A stretch of DNA of 64,000 nucleotides from Chrysemys picta bellii (GCF_011386835.1 NC_088797.1:96048264-96112263), one strand, 5' to 3'. Positions 24,045 through 36,545 are shown, numbered from the stretch's first letter. Notes: a model not told the origin generated them from the letters alone. A program made the numbers and translations.

Positions 24045-25100
24045 TTCTGTCACCACCTGTTCTGTAACCCTGGGTGCTTCTGTGCTGTGCAAATTTGGCT
24101 CAGAACCCTGACACTAGCAGCCTGCCACAGCACAATGGCCTCACTCTGGTTTCTACCAGCCTGGTTACGCTTCTGATCTTGAGTTTCCCCCTCTCCTCCC
24201 TCACCCCTGCAGGATCCAGTCCCTTTCACTGGATACTCACAGAAGTTATTAAGTTTGCTGCCTCCAGAGAGACAGAACACGCAGCAGACTCGTAGCTGAG
24301 GATTTCACCCTTCAGTTTAATACAAAGCTCTGAGATGATTTTGTAATAAAACAAGAGTAAGTTTATTAACAGACATTTTAGTAATAGTAAATTAGAGCTC
24401 ATGACACAGGCATGGTTACAAGTAAACCTAAACCAAACCCACGTCTAGTGACTAAAACTTAACTTCAGCAAGTTACAATCTTTGTCTAAGCAGGCTCCTC
24501 ACCTATAGTCAGTTCCCAGAGACTTCAACCCCATGAGTTGGCCTCTTGTGTCCCCCAGGAGATCAATGCCAAAATGGTTTTCTGCTTCTGTTTGTAGTTC
24601 CCAAAGTCTACTGTCTCTGTTTCAAGAGCAGGAAAGCTTCCTGGGGATGCAGGCTCCATCCTCCAGTATGATCATTAAGCAGTCTTCCCTCCACCACTCG
24701 TTTAGCTTACTGACTTTGTTTACCCTTTCTATGTAGATGCACTTTTCATTATTCTCTGAGGTATTACCTGGCCCAATTTACACTGGAGACTCAGGAAAAC
24801 AGGCCATACAACATTGCTATGTCTAGGACAGACTGGACTTATGCACTTCTTGCACAACACCTTCTAAGAACATACTTCCAACACACATCTAGAATTCTTT
24901 ATATACCGCCCGTACATACATCACACAATAACATTAATGCCCAGGATGTTACTGATTTGCAGATGATACATTACATGACACCTTTTAGATGCAGATTATG
25001 ACAGGAGTATGTTAGGGCAAGGAGTGTGTCAGGCCGATGTGAGTTACAGGATGAGGTGCTCTCTGCCAGTGGGCACTGAAGGACGCCCTGGGTCACAGCT
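24045..25100 (-). mobile_element. LTR-like repeat (about 1.05 kb)
   Basis: On the minus strand it begins near TGTGACCCAGGGCG (25095) and ends near GGTGACAGAACCCC (24045). A TATATAAAG box lies at about 24905-24896, with AATAAA-type signals near 24345-24370 on the minus strand. The layout resembles the 13.9 kb LTR-like repeat but the sequence differs. Boundaries are approximate and no duplication was confirmed. Confidence 0.5.
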
Positions 25101-26620
25101 GTACAAATATGCTATCAACAAGACAAGGAGATGATCTCAGCCATCAAACCAAAAGCAATTTGCTCGGTTTTCTCACTCCTAGCACTCCTAGAAGAATTTC
25201 AAAGGCATTTGCTATTGAGTTGCTAACGGCTGCTTCTGTTCCTTTTATTCAATAGATTCTAAAGCCCTGATCCAACTCCCATTAAAGCCAATGGAGAGAT
25301 TCTCATTGACATCCCTGTGAGTTGGATCAGGCCCCATATAGTCTATGTTCTATATCTGGAACATTTACACTGATACAAAATACAAATCCTGGTGTTTGCT
25401 AGGGAGGTGCTCTGCATAGCACCTAATCTAACAGGGTGTGCCACTGTAATGTAAATATTGGTTGATAATATTTGAGTGAGGGTTCACAAATGAGCGCTCT
25501 ACTAACTGTTTTCTTCTGCTTCATTGTACATGTAAGTTTGGGTGCTAGCATTTAGGAAAGCATTAACCTTCACATTTACCATCTGCTAAAGTAAAATAGC
25601 AGAAACTAATTAATTAATTAAATTATTCTGAATGTGTCTTATTCTGATATTGTGAAGGTGGTGAATGTTATAAGCATTGCTTGGTCAGTTTTTATAAATG
25701 TTTGAGAACAGTTGCAAAATGACTGCATGTAATATTTTTAATTTCTAAAATATGTCCACTGAGATTTGAAAAAAAAAATAAACCCTTCTAAGAATTAGCT
25801 GACAATAGGGCTGCCATTAACAAATGTTCCCAATATTTTACCACAGCCCTTGGTTGACAGATGATGTGACAAAAGGAAGGCCATCTTATAGTTTCATTTT
25901 CTGTAAGCTTGCATTTAAACAAGTTTGAATGCTTGAAAGAAAACCTTGGATTTTGACTATCTTAACTTTTTATTTTTCATTAAAAGTCAGTGCATTTCCA
26001 TTTCATTCCCCACAGCACAATAGTATATCTATGGTAACCTATAATGGTATGTGGGAAAATGTGCTGAAATATGGAACTCATATTTGAAACAAGCCATTGC
26101 AACAAGCCATTGCAGTGCTGAATAGGGGAGAACTTAATATGTTATAAGAGGGAATCAGTGACAGAAGCTAAAAGGAAGTTGACTAAAATTCAAACTATAT
26201 AAAGATAATGTAGTGTTTTATTGTAGCTTGTGTGTTGACCACATACCACACAGCATTCCTTGACTATATAACAGTGCTTCTAATATAACTGGAAATGTGC
26301 TGGAACCCTCAAAAGTGATCACTGTTTCCTGCTTAAAATAGCATGTGTGCTGCAGAAGCTACAACAAAGGCTTACCACTCATCAGACACCACATTCTCAC
26401 ATGCCTTCACTCAACTCCGTGCATTTTCTATTACAAAATCAGAGTTTATACACACTACAGAACTTGCTAGAAGCAGCTGAACTTACCTGTTTGCTACCAC
26501 ACTTTGGACAGTTAGAACATTTCACAGATTCTTCAATAGTTTGCTTTGTGTGCCCCAATGTGCTCTACAAATTAAGAACTATGGCTGAAATTCACTGCAG
26601 TGCAGAGAGCCCTATGCATT
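25101..26620. other. Spacer with a palindromic ancient repeat
   Basis: At about 25265-25340 gccctgatccaactcccatt and aatgg.../gttggatcaggcccc form inverted halves. The rest is AT-rich with nothing recognised. Confidence 0.45.
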
Positions 26621-26625
26621 ACTTA

Positions 26626-26906
26626 AACCCAACTTCAAAGGGGGGAGTCGATTTAAGATACGCAAATTCAGCTACGTGAATAGCGTAGCTGAATTCGACG
26701 TATCGCAGCCGACTTACCCCGCTGTGAGGACGGCGGCAAAATCGACTTCTGCGGCTTCCTGTCGACGGCGCTTACTCCCACCTCCGCTGGTGGAGTAAGA
26801 GCGTCGATTCGGGGATCGATTGTCGCGTCCCAATGGGACGCGATAAATCGATCCCCGAGAGGTCGATTTCTACCCGCCGATTCAGGCGGGTAGTGTAGAC
26901 CTAGCC
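26626..26906. mobile_element. PIF/Harbinger-like MITE, copy H1
   Basis: The right end gtagacctagcc is followed by TAA; the left end is diverged after TTA. Internal hairpins are conserved with the copy at 60.4 kb: attcagctacg...cgtagctgaatt (26668-26696) and ggatcgattgtcgcg...cgcgataaatcgatcc (about 26814-26857). CpG content is high compared with the flanks. Confidence 0.6.
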
Positions 26907-26909
26907 TAA

Positions 26910-28560
26910 GTGGTGTTGAAGTGGTGCAGAGCACTGCACAGATCCTCTACACTGGAGTGAATTTCATCCTATTAACTTGGAATTAATCGAGTCCTTTTGT
27001 GCAAAGAAAGCAACAAAAGACATTTTGGAGCAAAAGTACACTTTCTGCCAGCTGCTTCCTTCCATTTGTCTCATGTGAGCTAACTTTATGCAGTGAAGTA
27101 GCATTTTCCACCAGGGTATACTCTGTTGCCCTATATGATTTCCTACACCCTGTTACAGACTCTCCTTTAGTTCTGTTGGCAGCTTATAAAGTAAAGAAAG
27201 AAACATGCTTTTGATTCTGTGATCCCTACCCCTAGTCTCCAGCCTCTAATGATAGAAAAGCATTTCAGTCAAATGTCTTTGAAATATTGTGATAATCAGA
27301 CCTAAAAGAGTGGAAGTGATAAGACTTCACTAATAGAATCATAGGAGAAACAGTGCCCATGTAAAAGAAGCATATGGATAAAGAGAAGGTTCATATTGAA
27401 AATGGCTACAAATACTCTGGTAAAGCATTGGCAGTAGATCAAAACCCCAACTGGGGGTTGCATTTTTGAGCAGATACCCTACAGCAGTGTTTCCCAAAAT
27501 GTGCACAGCACCCACTAGTGGGATTCAAAAGGCTAGCGAAAGGGGTGCAGGCAGCTCTCTACATTGTTCTGCAGTATCTCAGCTTTCAGTAAAAAAGAAA
27601 AAAAAGAGGAATGCAATTAGTCTCATTCTCCTGAAAAGAGGGGTGGAGGAAGGGCATGTAGCTTTCCAAAGATCAGAAAACATTGTTCTAGACAAAGAAC
27701 AATGTTTGTTTAACCCTTTCTCTGTATAGCCAAAGGATGGAAAGAAAAATATGGGATCCAAAAATCCATAAACTGACACGGAAACTGTGTAAATTTCCAG
27801 TAACTTGGTTATATGTGGCTTTGAAACCTGGGCAGGTAACTATCACCACTGTAGAGTCTTATTTTCTTCCTCTCATCCCTAAAGAAAGGTACCCATTAGG
27901 CCCCGATTCAGTAAAGCCCTTCAACATGTACTTAAAGTTAAGCACATGCTTAAGTGCTTGCTGAATTGGGGCTATACCGAATATTTTACTGCTCTACTTT
28001 TTGGTTTTTGAGAAAGGGAATGTCATAGCCTGTCAGAGTAAGAACCGCTTAATATGGTAAATAAAACAAAGAAGCTAAACAATAAGAAAAGTTAGTATGG
28101 TCGTTCAGAAATGGTTGCATTTTTGTTTTCATGGAGATCTTTTTCTGAATCAAATTTGTAAATACATTTGAAAGTATCTACTTTTTCTGGTAAATATGTA
28201 TGAAGTGAAAATTAGTTATTTTCCAATCCCAGTAAACCAGTCTAATTAAATTTCCAAGCTATTTTTATGTCTATAGTACAAAATGTGCTCATAAGATACT
28301 TGAAGTAATGATCCAAAAAATGTTTTCAGCAGTAAGTGAAGACTTACTAAGCAAATATTCTGTTACCAATTATTCAGAGCCATTCTGAGCTCCCTGTTTT
28401 TATACACTTCACATAGACAATTAGTAATGAACTTAATACTGGAGTAAACTTCTTTAACTAAAACATGGAAAATGTAGTTATGAAAATATTTGAAGTCTGT
28501 GACTTATTTCAATAGACATGTTAACTTTTTAGCTAACCTTGTTTGGATTTTTATTTTTAG
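26910..28560. other. Spacer with a palindromic ancient repeat
   Basis: 27899-27973 starts ggccccgattcagtaaagcc and ends cttgctgaattggggct, an inverted pair around taagttaag/cttaagtg words. The rest is featureless. Confidence 0.45.
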
Positions 28561-28707
28561 CCCAACACGTGCTCAAAGAAGGCAAAAATGGTTTGTGAAT
28601 CAGATCCAAGCAATTTCCCAAGATATTTCATCATGATCAAGGCAGACTTTTATCAGACAAGACCATTTATATTGGCAATTTTTCAAAGGTTGCCATTCTC
28701 AAATCAG
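28561..28707 (+). CDS. Candidate host exon, 49 codons
   Basis: A T-rich tract ending tttttatttttag precedes 147 open bases that end AATCAG/GTTAGT, a plausible donor. The frame starting at 28561 has no stop and contains MVCESDPSNFPRYF and FYQTRPFILAIFQRL. The length is a multiple of three. I do not recognise the protein, and an open stretch of this size could arise by chance. Confidence 0.25.
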
Positions 28708-30580
28708 GTTAGTTACACTGACAACTCCTACTTTACTCTTTATTCAGAGATTGCAATCGTGTAGTAAAAAGCAATATGTTAAATTTTAACTGACCTTTAA
28801 TAGACTTTTTTCATTTCTTTCTGATGTATAAACTCAAGTTAACTATTAAGAGTCAATATATATTTTTAGCCCTGCAAATGTTAGCAAACAACTGAAGTTT
28901 AAACAGAAAATTTCTAATGCCCTAATTTTCAATTGCCTCTTCCTGGGTATTATTAAATGTAATATGTATTTTAATCAAATAATAGAATTGACTCACTTTT
29001 TCCCCACAATATGAAACTCTTCCTTGATTGCTAGCTAAAAGTACAGTAGTGTAGTGCTCGTCAATGAAATGGGTTGAACTGATTAAGAAGTAAATTTTTA
29101 CTTTTTTCATCCATTTTTTTCTTGGATTTGCCCATAAGTGTGTGATGTGATGTGAGAGAGAAAAAAATGTCCTTTTAGCTGAATCCCTCTTTGTTTGAGC
29201 TATTGTTCTGATTCTGTATTATGCCCAAGACACCCAAAATTGTGCAGTCAAAGGGACCCTCAGGTTGAAGGGCCCCCAAAGGTCAGGCTGAAGTTAAAAA
29301 AAAGAAGGTGGTGCTTTTCTGAGCTGGCTTCAGTATGCCCGTGGGCTCTGCTAGGTTTCTTGGACTTTGCTCCTTCTTGATCGGGGTAAAAAAGTAAGTG
29401 GTGGTATCTCCTAGATGTCATCTGCAGTAAATTGTGTGGATCTGTAACCTTCCCTCTCCTTTCTTACATGAGGAGGAATGAAGTAGTTCCTGCTAATAGG
29501 TACAGTGCCATCCACTGGGTAGCTGAGTTAACCCCTCCCTGAGATGAATAAGTAGTTCTCACCTCTCATTGCTGTTATTCCAGGTTCCCTGCAGACTCAT
29601 CTCTGTATTGTTTACACTTATTTCACACTTTTGAAGTTTTCTGCACAAACATACCAACTAGAGACTTTTTTTATAATAAAAATTGAGATTCTAGCAAACA
29701 AGATATTAGCCTCAGAGAAGCACTAGTAGGATGTAGGGCTGGATACTGGCTGTTTCTGAGCTCTGACACTTGCAAATTAAAGGGCCAGCTCTAAAATAGC
29801 CCAAAGAATTGCAAACATAGGTTGAGACCTTCCAGTATGATTTATCTTGGAACATGCCTATGCCCCCAGAGTCCCATTGAAATAAATTTGGGTTCTGTAT
29901 GAACACAAGGTTCTGCCTGCAAGGTTCTATTTGCAAGCTTGGGGTCAATTTATTTTAAAATATTTTGTTGTTCTTGTTCCGAAAAGGAATAATATATAAT
30001 AGGAGATAGAAATGACAAACTACTTTTTTATCCTAATTTCTTCACCTGATGGGAGATTACAACTTAAGTAAAAAGATTTTTATAGGAAAAAATTTTAGGG
30101 ACTTAGGGAAGCCAAGGAACTCAGGCTTCTAAAAATGTTACCTTTTCTTCTTGCCGCAAATTAACATGTATTTAACATAGCTCTGAAAAGCCAAGAATCT
30201 TCTTTCACCAACATCTCCCTTCTTTCCTCTTAACCAGTAATATCCTGTATCTTACCATTTTGTCTGGTCTGTCGCCGACTGCACATTTGGTATTCTGAAA
30301 ATGTCCTTCATGTGGCTAAAGGGTTTTAGTTGTGGCTCTATAACTGGAAGCTGTGAAAACACAGAATGTTCATTGTGTGATACATGAGTTAGAATGTGAC
30401 TTTGAGGCCACAGTGCCACTGAGCAAGTATAGCACACAAGAAGGAGATGGGCACAAACTGTAGCACTTACTGCACATAAAACTAGCCAGGTCTGAGGAAG
30501 GAATGGGGAAGACGTTCTGCTTTCAACTAAGTGAGAAACATGGCAAACCATATAATAGTCCATTCTATGGTGGCAACATA
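28708..30580. other. AT-rich spacer
   Basis: Nothing is recognised. The open frame near 29195-29380 has no motif. Confidence 0.35.
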
Positions 30581-30588
30581 CTTACTAC

Positions 30589-30890
30589 CAGGGGTGGCTC
30601 CAGGCACCAGCGCAGCAAGCGCGTGCCTGGGGCGGCAAGCTGCAGGGGGCGGCATACCGGTTGCTGTGAGGGCAGCAGTCAGGCAGCCTTCGGCGGCATG
30701 CCTGCGGGAGGTCTGCCAGTCCCGCGGTTTCGGCGGCAATTCGGTGGTGAGTACGCTGAAGCCACGGGACCAGCAGATCACCCACAGAAACGCCGCCGAA
30801 TCCACGTGACCGTGGACTGCCCGCAGGCATGCCGCCAAAGGCCGCCTGACTGCCGTGCTTGGGGCGGCAAGAAACATAGAGCCGCCGCTG
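30589..30890. mobile_element. Nonautonomous hAT element A2 (302 bp)
   Basis: The perfect 8-bp duplication CTTACTAC lies at 30581-30588 and 30891-30898. Ends are CAGGGGTGGCTCCAGGCACC and an inverted relative ending ...gagccgccgctg. The interior is tandem cggcggcat-type sequence. Open frames on both strands reflect this composition. Confidence 0.88.
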
Positions 30891-30898
30891 CTTACTAC

Positions 30899-31264
30899 AG
30901 CCAGAAATAAAGGTATTTGCAGAACCCAATGACCCAAAAATCATCTAATGATTTACATGCAGCAAAAACACTGCTTACGTGTAACATCCCATGTTCATTG
31001 GCTGTTGTCCCAGTGGTATAATTAACTAGGATATACATGCAGCTTGGGAACATAGGTCCAGGGGTTCTCAAACTAAAAACATTAACAAAAATACTAACAC
31101 TATGATATTCAGGTTTACCTGAATAGGCCCCCATTCAGCAAGGTACTTAACCTTACACACATGCTTCAGTCTCATTGAAGTCAGGACTACACACACATTC
31201 TTAAAGAGATTCATATGTTTAATACCTTGGTATCAGAGCCATAGTGGGATGTTGAAGTTTATTC
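30899..31264. other. Spacer with palindromic ancient repeat
   Basis: 31126-31200 carries ggcccccattcagcaagg and tcattgaagtcagg words of the same type as 27899. Confidence 0.4.
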
Positions 31265-31267
31265 TGG

Positions 31268-31795
31268 TTCCCATGGAGCACTTTTAAGTTCTCAGCTGGA
31301 GTACTGTGTCCAATTCTGGGTACCAAATTTAGGACAGCTGTGGACAAATTGGAAAAAGTCCAGGAGAGCAACAAAAATTATAAAAGGTTTGGAAAACCTG
31401 ACCTATGAGAGAGGTTAAAACTGGGCATGTTTAGTCTTGAGAAAAGAAGCCTCAGGGGTGACTTTTATAACAGCCCTTAACATACAGTCTTCCAGTATGT
31501 TAAGGACTGTTATAAAAGTGACGGTGATCAATTGTTCTTCATCTCCACTGAAGGTAGCACAAGCAGTAATTGGCTTAATCTGCAGCAAGGGAGATTTAGA
31601 TTTGATATTAGGAAAAACTTTCTAACTATAAGGGTAGTTAAGCTCTGGAGTAGGCTTCCAAGGGAGGTTGTGGAGTACCCATCATTGGAAGCTTTTAAAA
31701 ACAAGTTGGACAAAACACCTGTCAGGGTCTAGATTTACTTGGTCCTGCCACAGTGCAGGAGGTTGGACTTGATGATTTATTGAGGTCTTAAGTGA
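31268..31795 (+). mobile_element. CR1 LINE, 3' fragment
   Basis: The order tggagtactgtgtccaattctgg, gacaaattggaaaaagtcc, FRFDIRKNFLTIRVVKLWSRLPRE-type coding (about 31583-31655) and tgatgatttattgaggtct is that of the end of CR1 ORF2 and the start of its 3' region. It is 5'-truncated as usual for LINEs. It contains the unusual hairpin at 31459-31521. Confidence 0.8.
31459..31521. repeat. Hairpin inside the CR1 fragment
   Basis: Arms 31459-31485 and 31495-31521 (27 bases) are reverse complements at 25 of 27 positions with a nine-base loop. Confidence 0.85.
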
Positions 31796-31799
31796 TGCA

Positions 31800-33075
31800 T
31801 TTAATAGGCAGTCAGAGACATACAAATCTGAGTTCTGTCTTGAGTATTTTGTCCTTCATTGTGAAATGTCTTTTGCCTAGGCAGTATGCTACCTAATCTG
31901 TAACTTTAACCGGTTGAACTTGGCCTGAGCCTTATTTATTTTTACTTATACAGTGATGACATGAATTATTTTTCTGACACACGGTATGGCTAAGTGAATG
32001 CATCTCATATGATCAAATGTTTTCTACTGCAGGAGGCATTAGTAGATTAGGGGCTTCGTGCTTTTGTATTGTATGTTTCCATATCCTAAAATGTCATGTA
32101 GTAGCTCATAGGAGCTGCTATGCCCAAAGAGACTGCTGAAGCCTAAGGACAACTTAGTGATAGAACATGTTTATGAACATGGTCCTATTTAGTGAAGAGA
32201 ATCTGCCAAAGTAAATAATTCCGCAGAGCACTAGAGATAAGAGAAACCAGAGAGGTTTGAGGTTTAACAAACCCTATAAATGTCGTTTTAAATAACTGTA
32301 TAGATTTAACAAGATGTTTTAGGGCATAGGCAATGACAACAAAGTTACACTGGTTCCCAAAAATGCCAAATACTCTTGCTCCAAATGTTTGGTATAAATT
32401 TAAAGGTAATTTCCAAATGCAGGAAAATCTCATTCATACACATGAATACTGTATTGATGAAACAAAAAAGAATTCATTTCCAGTAGCTCTCTGAACTATA
32501 GGTTTATTGATGGCTGGATGGATTAACTGAGATATCAACTGGGGCTGTTGACTTCCCCTTCTTTCACCTAAGGCTTTTGTTGGGGCAGAGAGAAACATTT
32601 CCTCACCTTGCAGTCCGGCTAATGTTTGCTTTTGTGGTTCTCTAGTACTGTTTGAAGGGAGGAAGAGAAGCTTTTTCTTCTCCCTGATGGCCAGTCTTGT
32701 GCCTGAGACTGCTGCCCCATTGGTGACTACCAAAATCGGTGGCAAATTACAGGGTTGAAGCATTACTGGAAGTCACTAGAAGGCACTGTTGTAGAGAGTG
32801 CTATAATTTCCATTCATCTCAATATATAAGCAGTTAGCTCTTAAGAAATGCTCATTGTCAGCTGTGATTAAGTTTTATTTAGAAGTGGCGCATATCACCG
32901 GTAAAGTCTGTTCTGTCTTAGTCTGTTGTGCTAAGTGTCATGATTTCTAGCTGTTGGTGCACCCAAATGAGTGAACAAACTGTTACATGCTGCCATAACA
33001 GTAAAAGCCATAAGAGTAACAGTAATGAAGGAAGCTTCAAAGGGAAGTCTTATGGTTCAGTGAGTATATTAAGGC
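31800..33075. other. Spacer
   Basis: A 109-codon minus-strand open frame (32434-32763) has no recognised motif. Nothing else is seen. Confidence 0.35.
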
Positions 33076-33080
33076 AGGTA

Positions 33081-33199
33081 GGGTTGCCAACCCTGCAGGA
33101 TTGTCCTGGGGTCTCCGGGAATTAAAGATTAACCTTTAATTAAAGATTATGTTGTGTGATGAAACCTCCAGGAATATGTCCAACCAAAATTAGCAACCC
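33081..33199. mobile_element. Tc1/mariner-like MITE (119 bp)
   Basis: TA lies on both sides (33079-33080 and 33200-33201). Ends are GGGTTGCCAACCCTG and, inverted, GGGTTGCTAATTTTG. The interior holds a short inverted pair around taaagattaacctttaat. Confidence 0.75.
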
Positions 33200-33297
33200 T
33201 AAAGGCAGGAGACCTTGTGTTCTAATTTGTGTGCTGCCACAGACATCACTGTTGACATTGCGGGAGTTGCTTAATATTCTCTGTGTCCATTGTCCTG

Positions 33298-33694
33298 TGT
33301 CAGGGCCCACAGGTCCTGAACCATAGTCCCCAGGGCGCCTCAGCTCTAGTAAATTCCAACCTGCTACCCAGTGACGTGCTAACAGTTGCCAGAATAGGAG
33401 CTCACAGAGGACTCCAATCTCAGAATCTGACTGTTGGGATGTTGGGGTCCTGACTGATTCACAGCTCCTATTTAAACCCAGCACAGGAACAGGAAGTGTC
33501 CATGCAAGTGGGTTCTCCCTGCTCAGGCAGTCTGCTTCCCCTGTAATACCTGCTCCTAGTGTCCTGGTATTCTGACCCTGCCTGCCTCCTGACTCTTGAT
33601 TTTGCCATCTGACCTCCCTCAGACTCTGGCCTCCTGGTACCTGACCCGGCCTGACTCCCACCCCATGACCACTGCCTATGTCCCTATCATGACA
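33298..33694 (+). repeat. 5' LTR of the Sushi-like element
   Basis: Starts TGTCAGGGCC and ends ATGACA. It aligns along its length with 36859-37298. A TATA-like ctatttaaaccc lies at about 33470. Confidence 0.8.
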
Positions 33695-33739
33695 ACTTGC
33701 ATGGACCATGTAGGCCACAGAAATAGGCCCAGTGCCAAT

Positions 33740-33976
33740 AGAATGGACCTGGCTAACCCTTCAGGAGCACCAGGCACATATGAATGGGCTATCCACCTTC
33801 AGGCAGACAGCCAAGTCCTGCAGGCCTGGGTCATCCAGCTGACCTCAGGAGCAAGTCACACCATTGCTTGCTGAAAACAACACACTCCAGACACAGTTCG
33901 TGCAGCCCTGTTCCCCAGTACATCTGCCGGAATGGTTTGATAGCAATCACCAGCGACTCTAAGGTTTTACAAACCA
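33740..33976 (+). pseudogene. Sushi-like gag, N-terminal piece
   Basis: A short open frame starts MDLANPSG at about 33743 and reads on to about 33874, followed by related sequence in other frames. It lies just inside the 5' LTR and is interrupted at 33977 by the hAT duplication. No domain is recognisable; assignment rests on position. Confidence 0.5.
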
Positions 33977-33984
33977 GTGCCACC

Positions 33985-34345
33985 CAGAGGTGCTGACTTC
34001 CGCAGTTCCCGGGAGGTGCTGGAACCCCACTCCTCCCCAGGCCCTGCGCCCACTAGACCCCTTCCCCTAAACTCCCACCCTTGCCCTGCCCCATTCCACC
34101 CTTTCCCCTGCCTCTTCCTGTCCTCCAGCGCCTCCTTCATACCACTGAACAGCTGGTCGCAGCGGGCGGTAGGCACTGGGAGGGAGGGGGAGGCACTGAT
34201 CAGCGGGGCCCACCGGTGGGCAGGAGGACTGGGGGAGGGAAAGGGGAGGCGCTGATCAGCGGGGCTGTTGGTGGGTGCTGAGCACTCACTATTTTTTTTC
34301 TGTGGTTCCTCCAGCCCCAGAGCGCCCACGGAGTCGGTGCCTATG
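33985..34345. mobile_element. hAT-like element inserted in Sushi-like gag (361 bp)
   Basis: The perfect 8-bp duplication GTGCCACC lies at 33977-33984 and 34346-34353. Ends are CAGAGGTGCTGACTTCC and, inverted, CATAGGCACCGACTCC. The interior is C-rich on one side and purine-rich on the other, with no transposase. Confidence 0.85.
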
Positions 34346-34432
34346 GTGCCACCTCTTGTTCACAATGCACCCTCAGTCCTATACTACTGATCATGCAAAG
34401 GTGAGCCCAGTTATCAGTCTGCTGCATTAGAC

Positions 34433-34970
34433 TTGGCCTTCCCCTGCTTGGAGTGTCACAGTCCGGTACTGTCGACCTGGGAGGTCTTCATCCAAGGCAT
34501 GTTGGTATTATTTGATGTTCTGCACCAAGTTCAAATGTCAGAGGCTGTCCTAAGGAAGCTCTTACGGGGGCAGGGCACCATAGCCTCCTATGCTGCACAA
34601 TTCTGCTGCCTCATCACTGATACAGACAGGAACAAGGTGACACATGTGCCAGTTCCCATGGGGCCTGCAAGAAGAAATTAAAGATGAATTAACCCAGGTA
34701 GAGACGCCCATGAGTCTGGATGCCCTCATAGATCTCGTCATCCATATAGACAATCGGTTACAGAAACAAAGGGAGGAAAAAATGGGGTTCTTGCAATACT
34801 CCAATCCAGGTACCTTTTCACAACTACCTCCCATTGAGCCAATGCAGGTGGATGTGGGCTGTCAATGGCTCACCTCTGTAGAAAAGGAACGATAACACCA
34901 GCACCATCTCTGCTTCTACTGTGATGAGTCAGCTCACTTTATCTCTGTCTGCCTCATACGAATGCTAAGG
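34433..34970 (+). pseudogene. Sushi-like gag, capsid and zinc knuckle
   Basis: The capsid part is split between frames: LRGQGTIASYAAQFCCL (about 34555-34610), then EEIKDELTQVETPMSLDALI (about 34670-34730) and IDNRLQKQ. The nucleocapsid knuckle C-x2-C-x4-H-x4-C is at about 34913-34957 (CFYCDESAHFISVC). Capsid would form the particle and the knuckle bind RNA. It has frameshifts near 34650 and a stop at 34895. Confidence 0.78.
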
Positions 34971-35039
34971 AATCAGGGACAAGAGCTCCCCCACACTTCA
35001 GTCTTGTCTGGAACACACCTGGAACCCTGCCCAAGAGCT

Positions 35040-35280
35040 CCCCACTTGCATGTGCCAGTCCAGTTGCACATACTTGGGGTGTCCCTGCAAAATCCTGTCC
35101 TACCAGCCCTCATCAACTCAGGAGCAGCTGACTGCTTCATTGATGCAGCAGCAGCCCAGATCCTGCAGATTCCCCTACAATGCAAGGCCACTCCAGACCT
35201 TATAGAGACTATTGACAGTTCCCCCTTTATCTTCTGGTCCAGCCACAGAGAAAACAACTTCCCTGGAGGCTGTGATTGAA
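35040..35280 (+). pseudogene. Sushi-like protease
   Basis: The pepsin-like motif LPALINSGAADCFID is at about 35100-35145. The family motif has Asp-Ser-Gly; here the residue is Asn, encoded by AAC after ATC, so the change is G to A at a probable former CpG. The enzyme would therefore be inactive. The substrate would be the element polyprotein. Confidence 0.75.
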
Positions 35281-35799
35281 AGGTACTGAGAAATATTACA
35301 CGTTGGTGTGATCCATTCTCCATGTTTTCCCCTGATCCTTGGTATCTCCTGGCTGTCCCTCCACAATCTGCTCATCTGGTTACAAGCACAGGAAGTCTGT
35401 TTTCTATCACAGTTTTGTAGACAGTACTGTTGGGGACCAGTAGCTCCAGTCCCAGCATCTGAACCTCGAGTGGCTCAGATGGGGGTGGCTATCCAGGCAG
35501 AACCTTTCACTGAAGCAACAACTGAACTTCACTCAAAATACCAAGACTACACTGATGTTTTTGAAAAGAAATAAGGAAACTCTACCTCTGCATGGGGCCT
35601 ATGACTACCCAATTGAGCTGCAGCCAGGAGCAAAAATACCGTTCAGATGAATTTATGTAATGTCAGAACCTGAGCTGAGAGCACTCTGAGTACCTTCAGG
35701 AGAACCTGGCTTGAGGGTGTATCAACCTCACTGGCTGCCGCACCAGTACTTTTTGTCAAGAAGAAAGACGATCTCTGACTTTACATTTATCTGACTCAG

Positions 35800-36545
35800 T
35801 GCACAGTAATCAATATCAGCAATCATTATGCACTACCCCTATTTCCTGAGTTGCTGGATAGTGTGGGGGGTGCCTTATGTTTACTAAGTTGGCCCTCTGG
35901 GGGCATACAACCTCGTGCGATTCAGGGAGGGGGATGAGTGGAAGACCGCCTTCCAAACCCGGTATGGCCACTATGAATATCTCGTAATGTCTTTCAGGTT
36001 GACCAATGCTCCAGTCACCTTCAAACATTTTATAAATCATGTGGTCCAAGACACATTGGACCAGTACATAATAGTCTACCTAGATGACATACTGATCTGC
36101 TCTGGCTGCCCGAAACAGCATACCACTCATGTCTCGCACAGTCCTGGAACGCTTACAGCAGTGTGGCCTTTATGCCAAACTTGAGAAGTGCGCCTTCGAT
36201 CAGACCTCCACAGAGTTCTTGGGCTTCATCTTATCCCCAAAAGGGATCCAAATCGACCCATGCAAGCTCCATGCTATCCAAGATTGGCTGACTCCACACA
36301 CAGTACACGTCCTGCAATGCCTCCTGGGGTTCACCAATTATTATCAACTATTTATCCTGATATTTTTCAAAACAAATTGATCCCCCTCACTGCTCTCCTC
36401 TGGAAAAATGCCCAGTTCCATTGGTCTCCTAAGGCCCAGCATGCCTTCAATCAGCTGAAATCATCTTTACTACAGCACCCATACTATCTCATCCAGTTGT
36501 CACACAAGCCTTCATTGTAGAAGCTGATGTCTCCAGCACAATGAT
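35800..36545 (+). pseudogene. Sushi-like RT and partial RNase H
   Basis: RT words are visible in order: [40 protein letters not shown] (catalytic YLDD intact, about 36065-36100), LEKCAFDQ and EFLGFILSPKGI. The RNase H start follows as WSPKAQHAFNQLK. Frames change at about 36110 and 36300. Homology ends at about 36545 and the next recognisable part is the chromodomain. Confidence 0.83.

Noticed and set aside
30503..30944. Open frames of 92-136 codons on both strands
   Set aside because: They cross hAT element A2 and its ends; no conserved motif.
32434..32763. 109-codon minus-strand open frame
   Set aside because: No splice sites, motif or composition that would support a gene.
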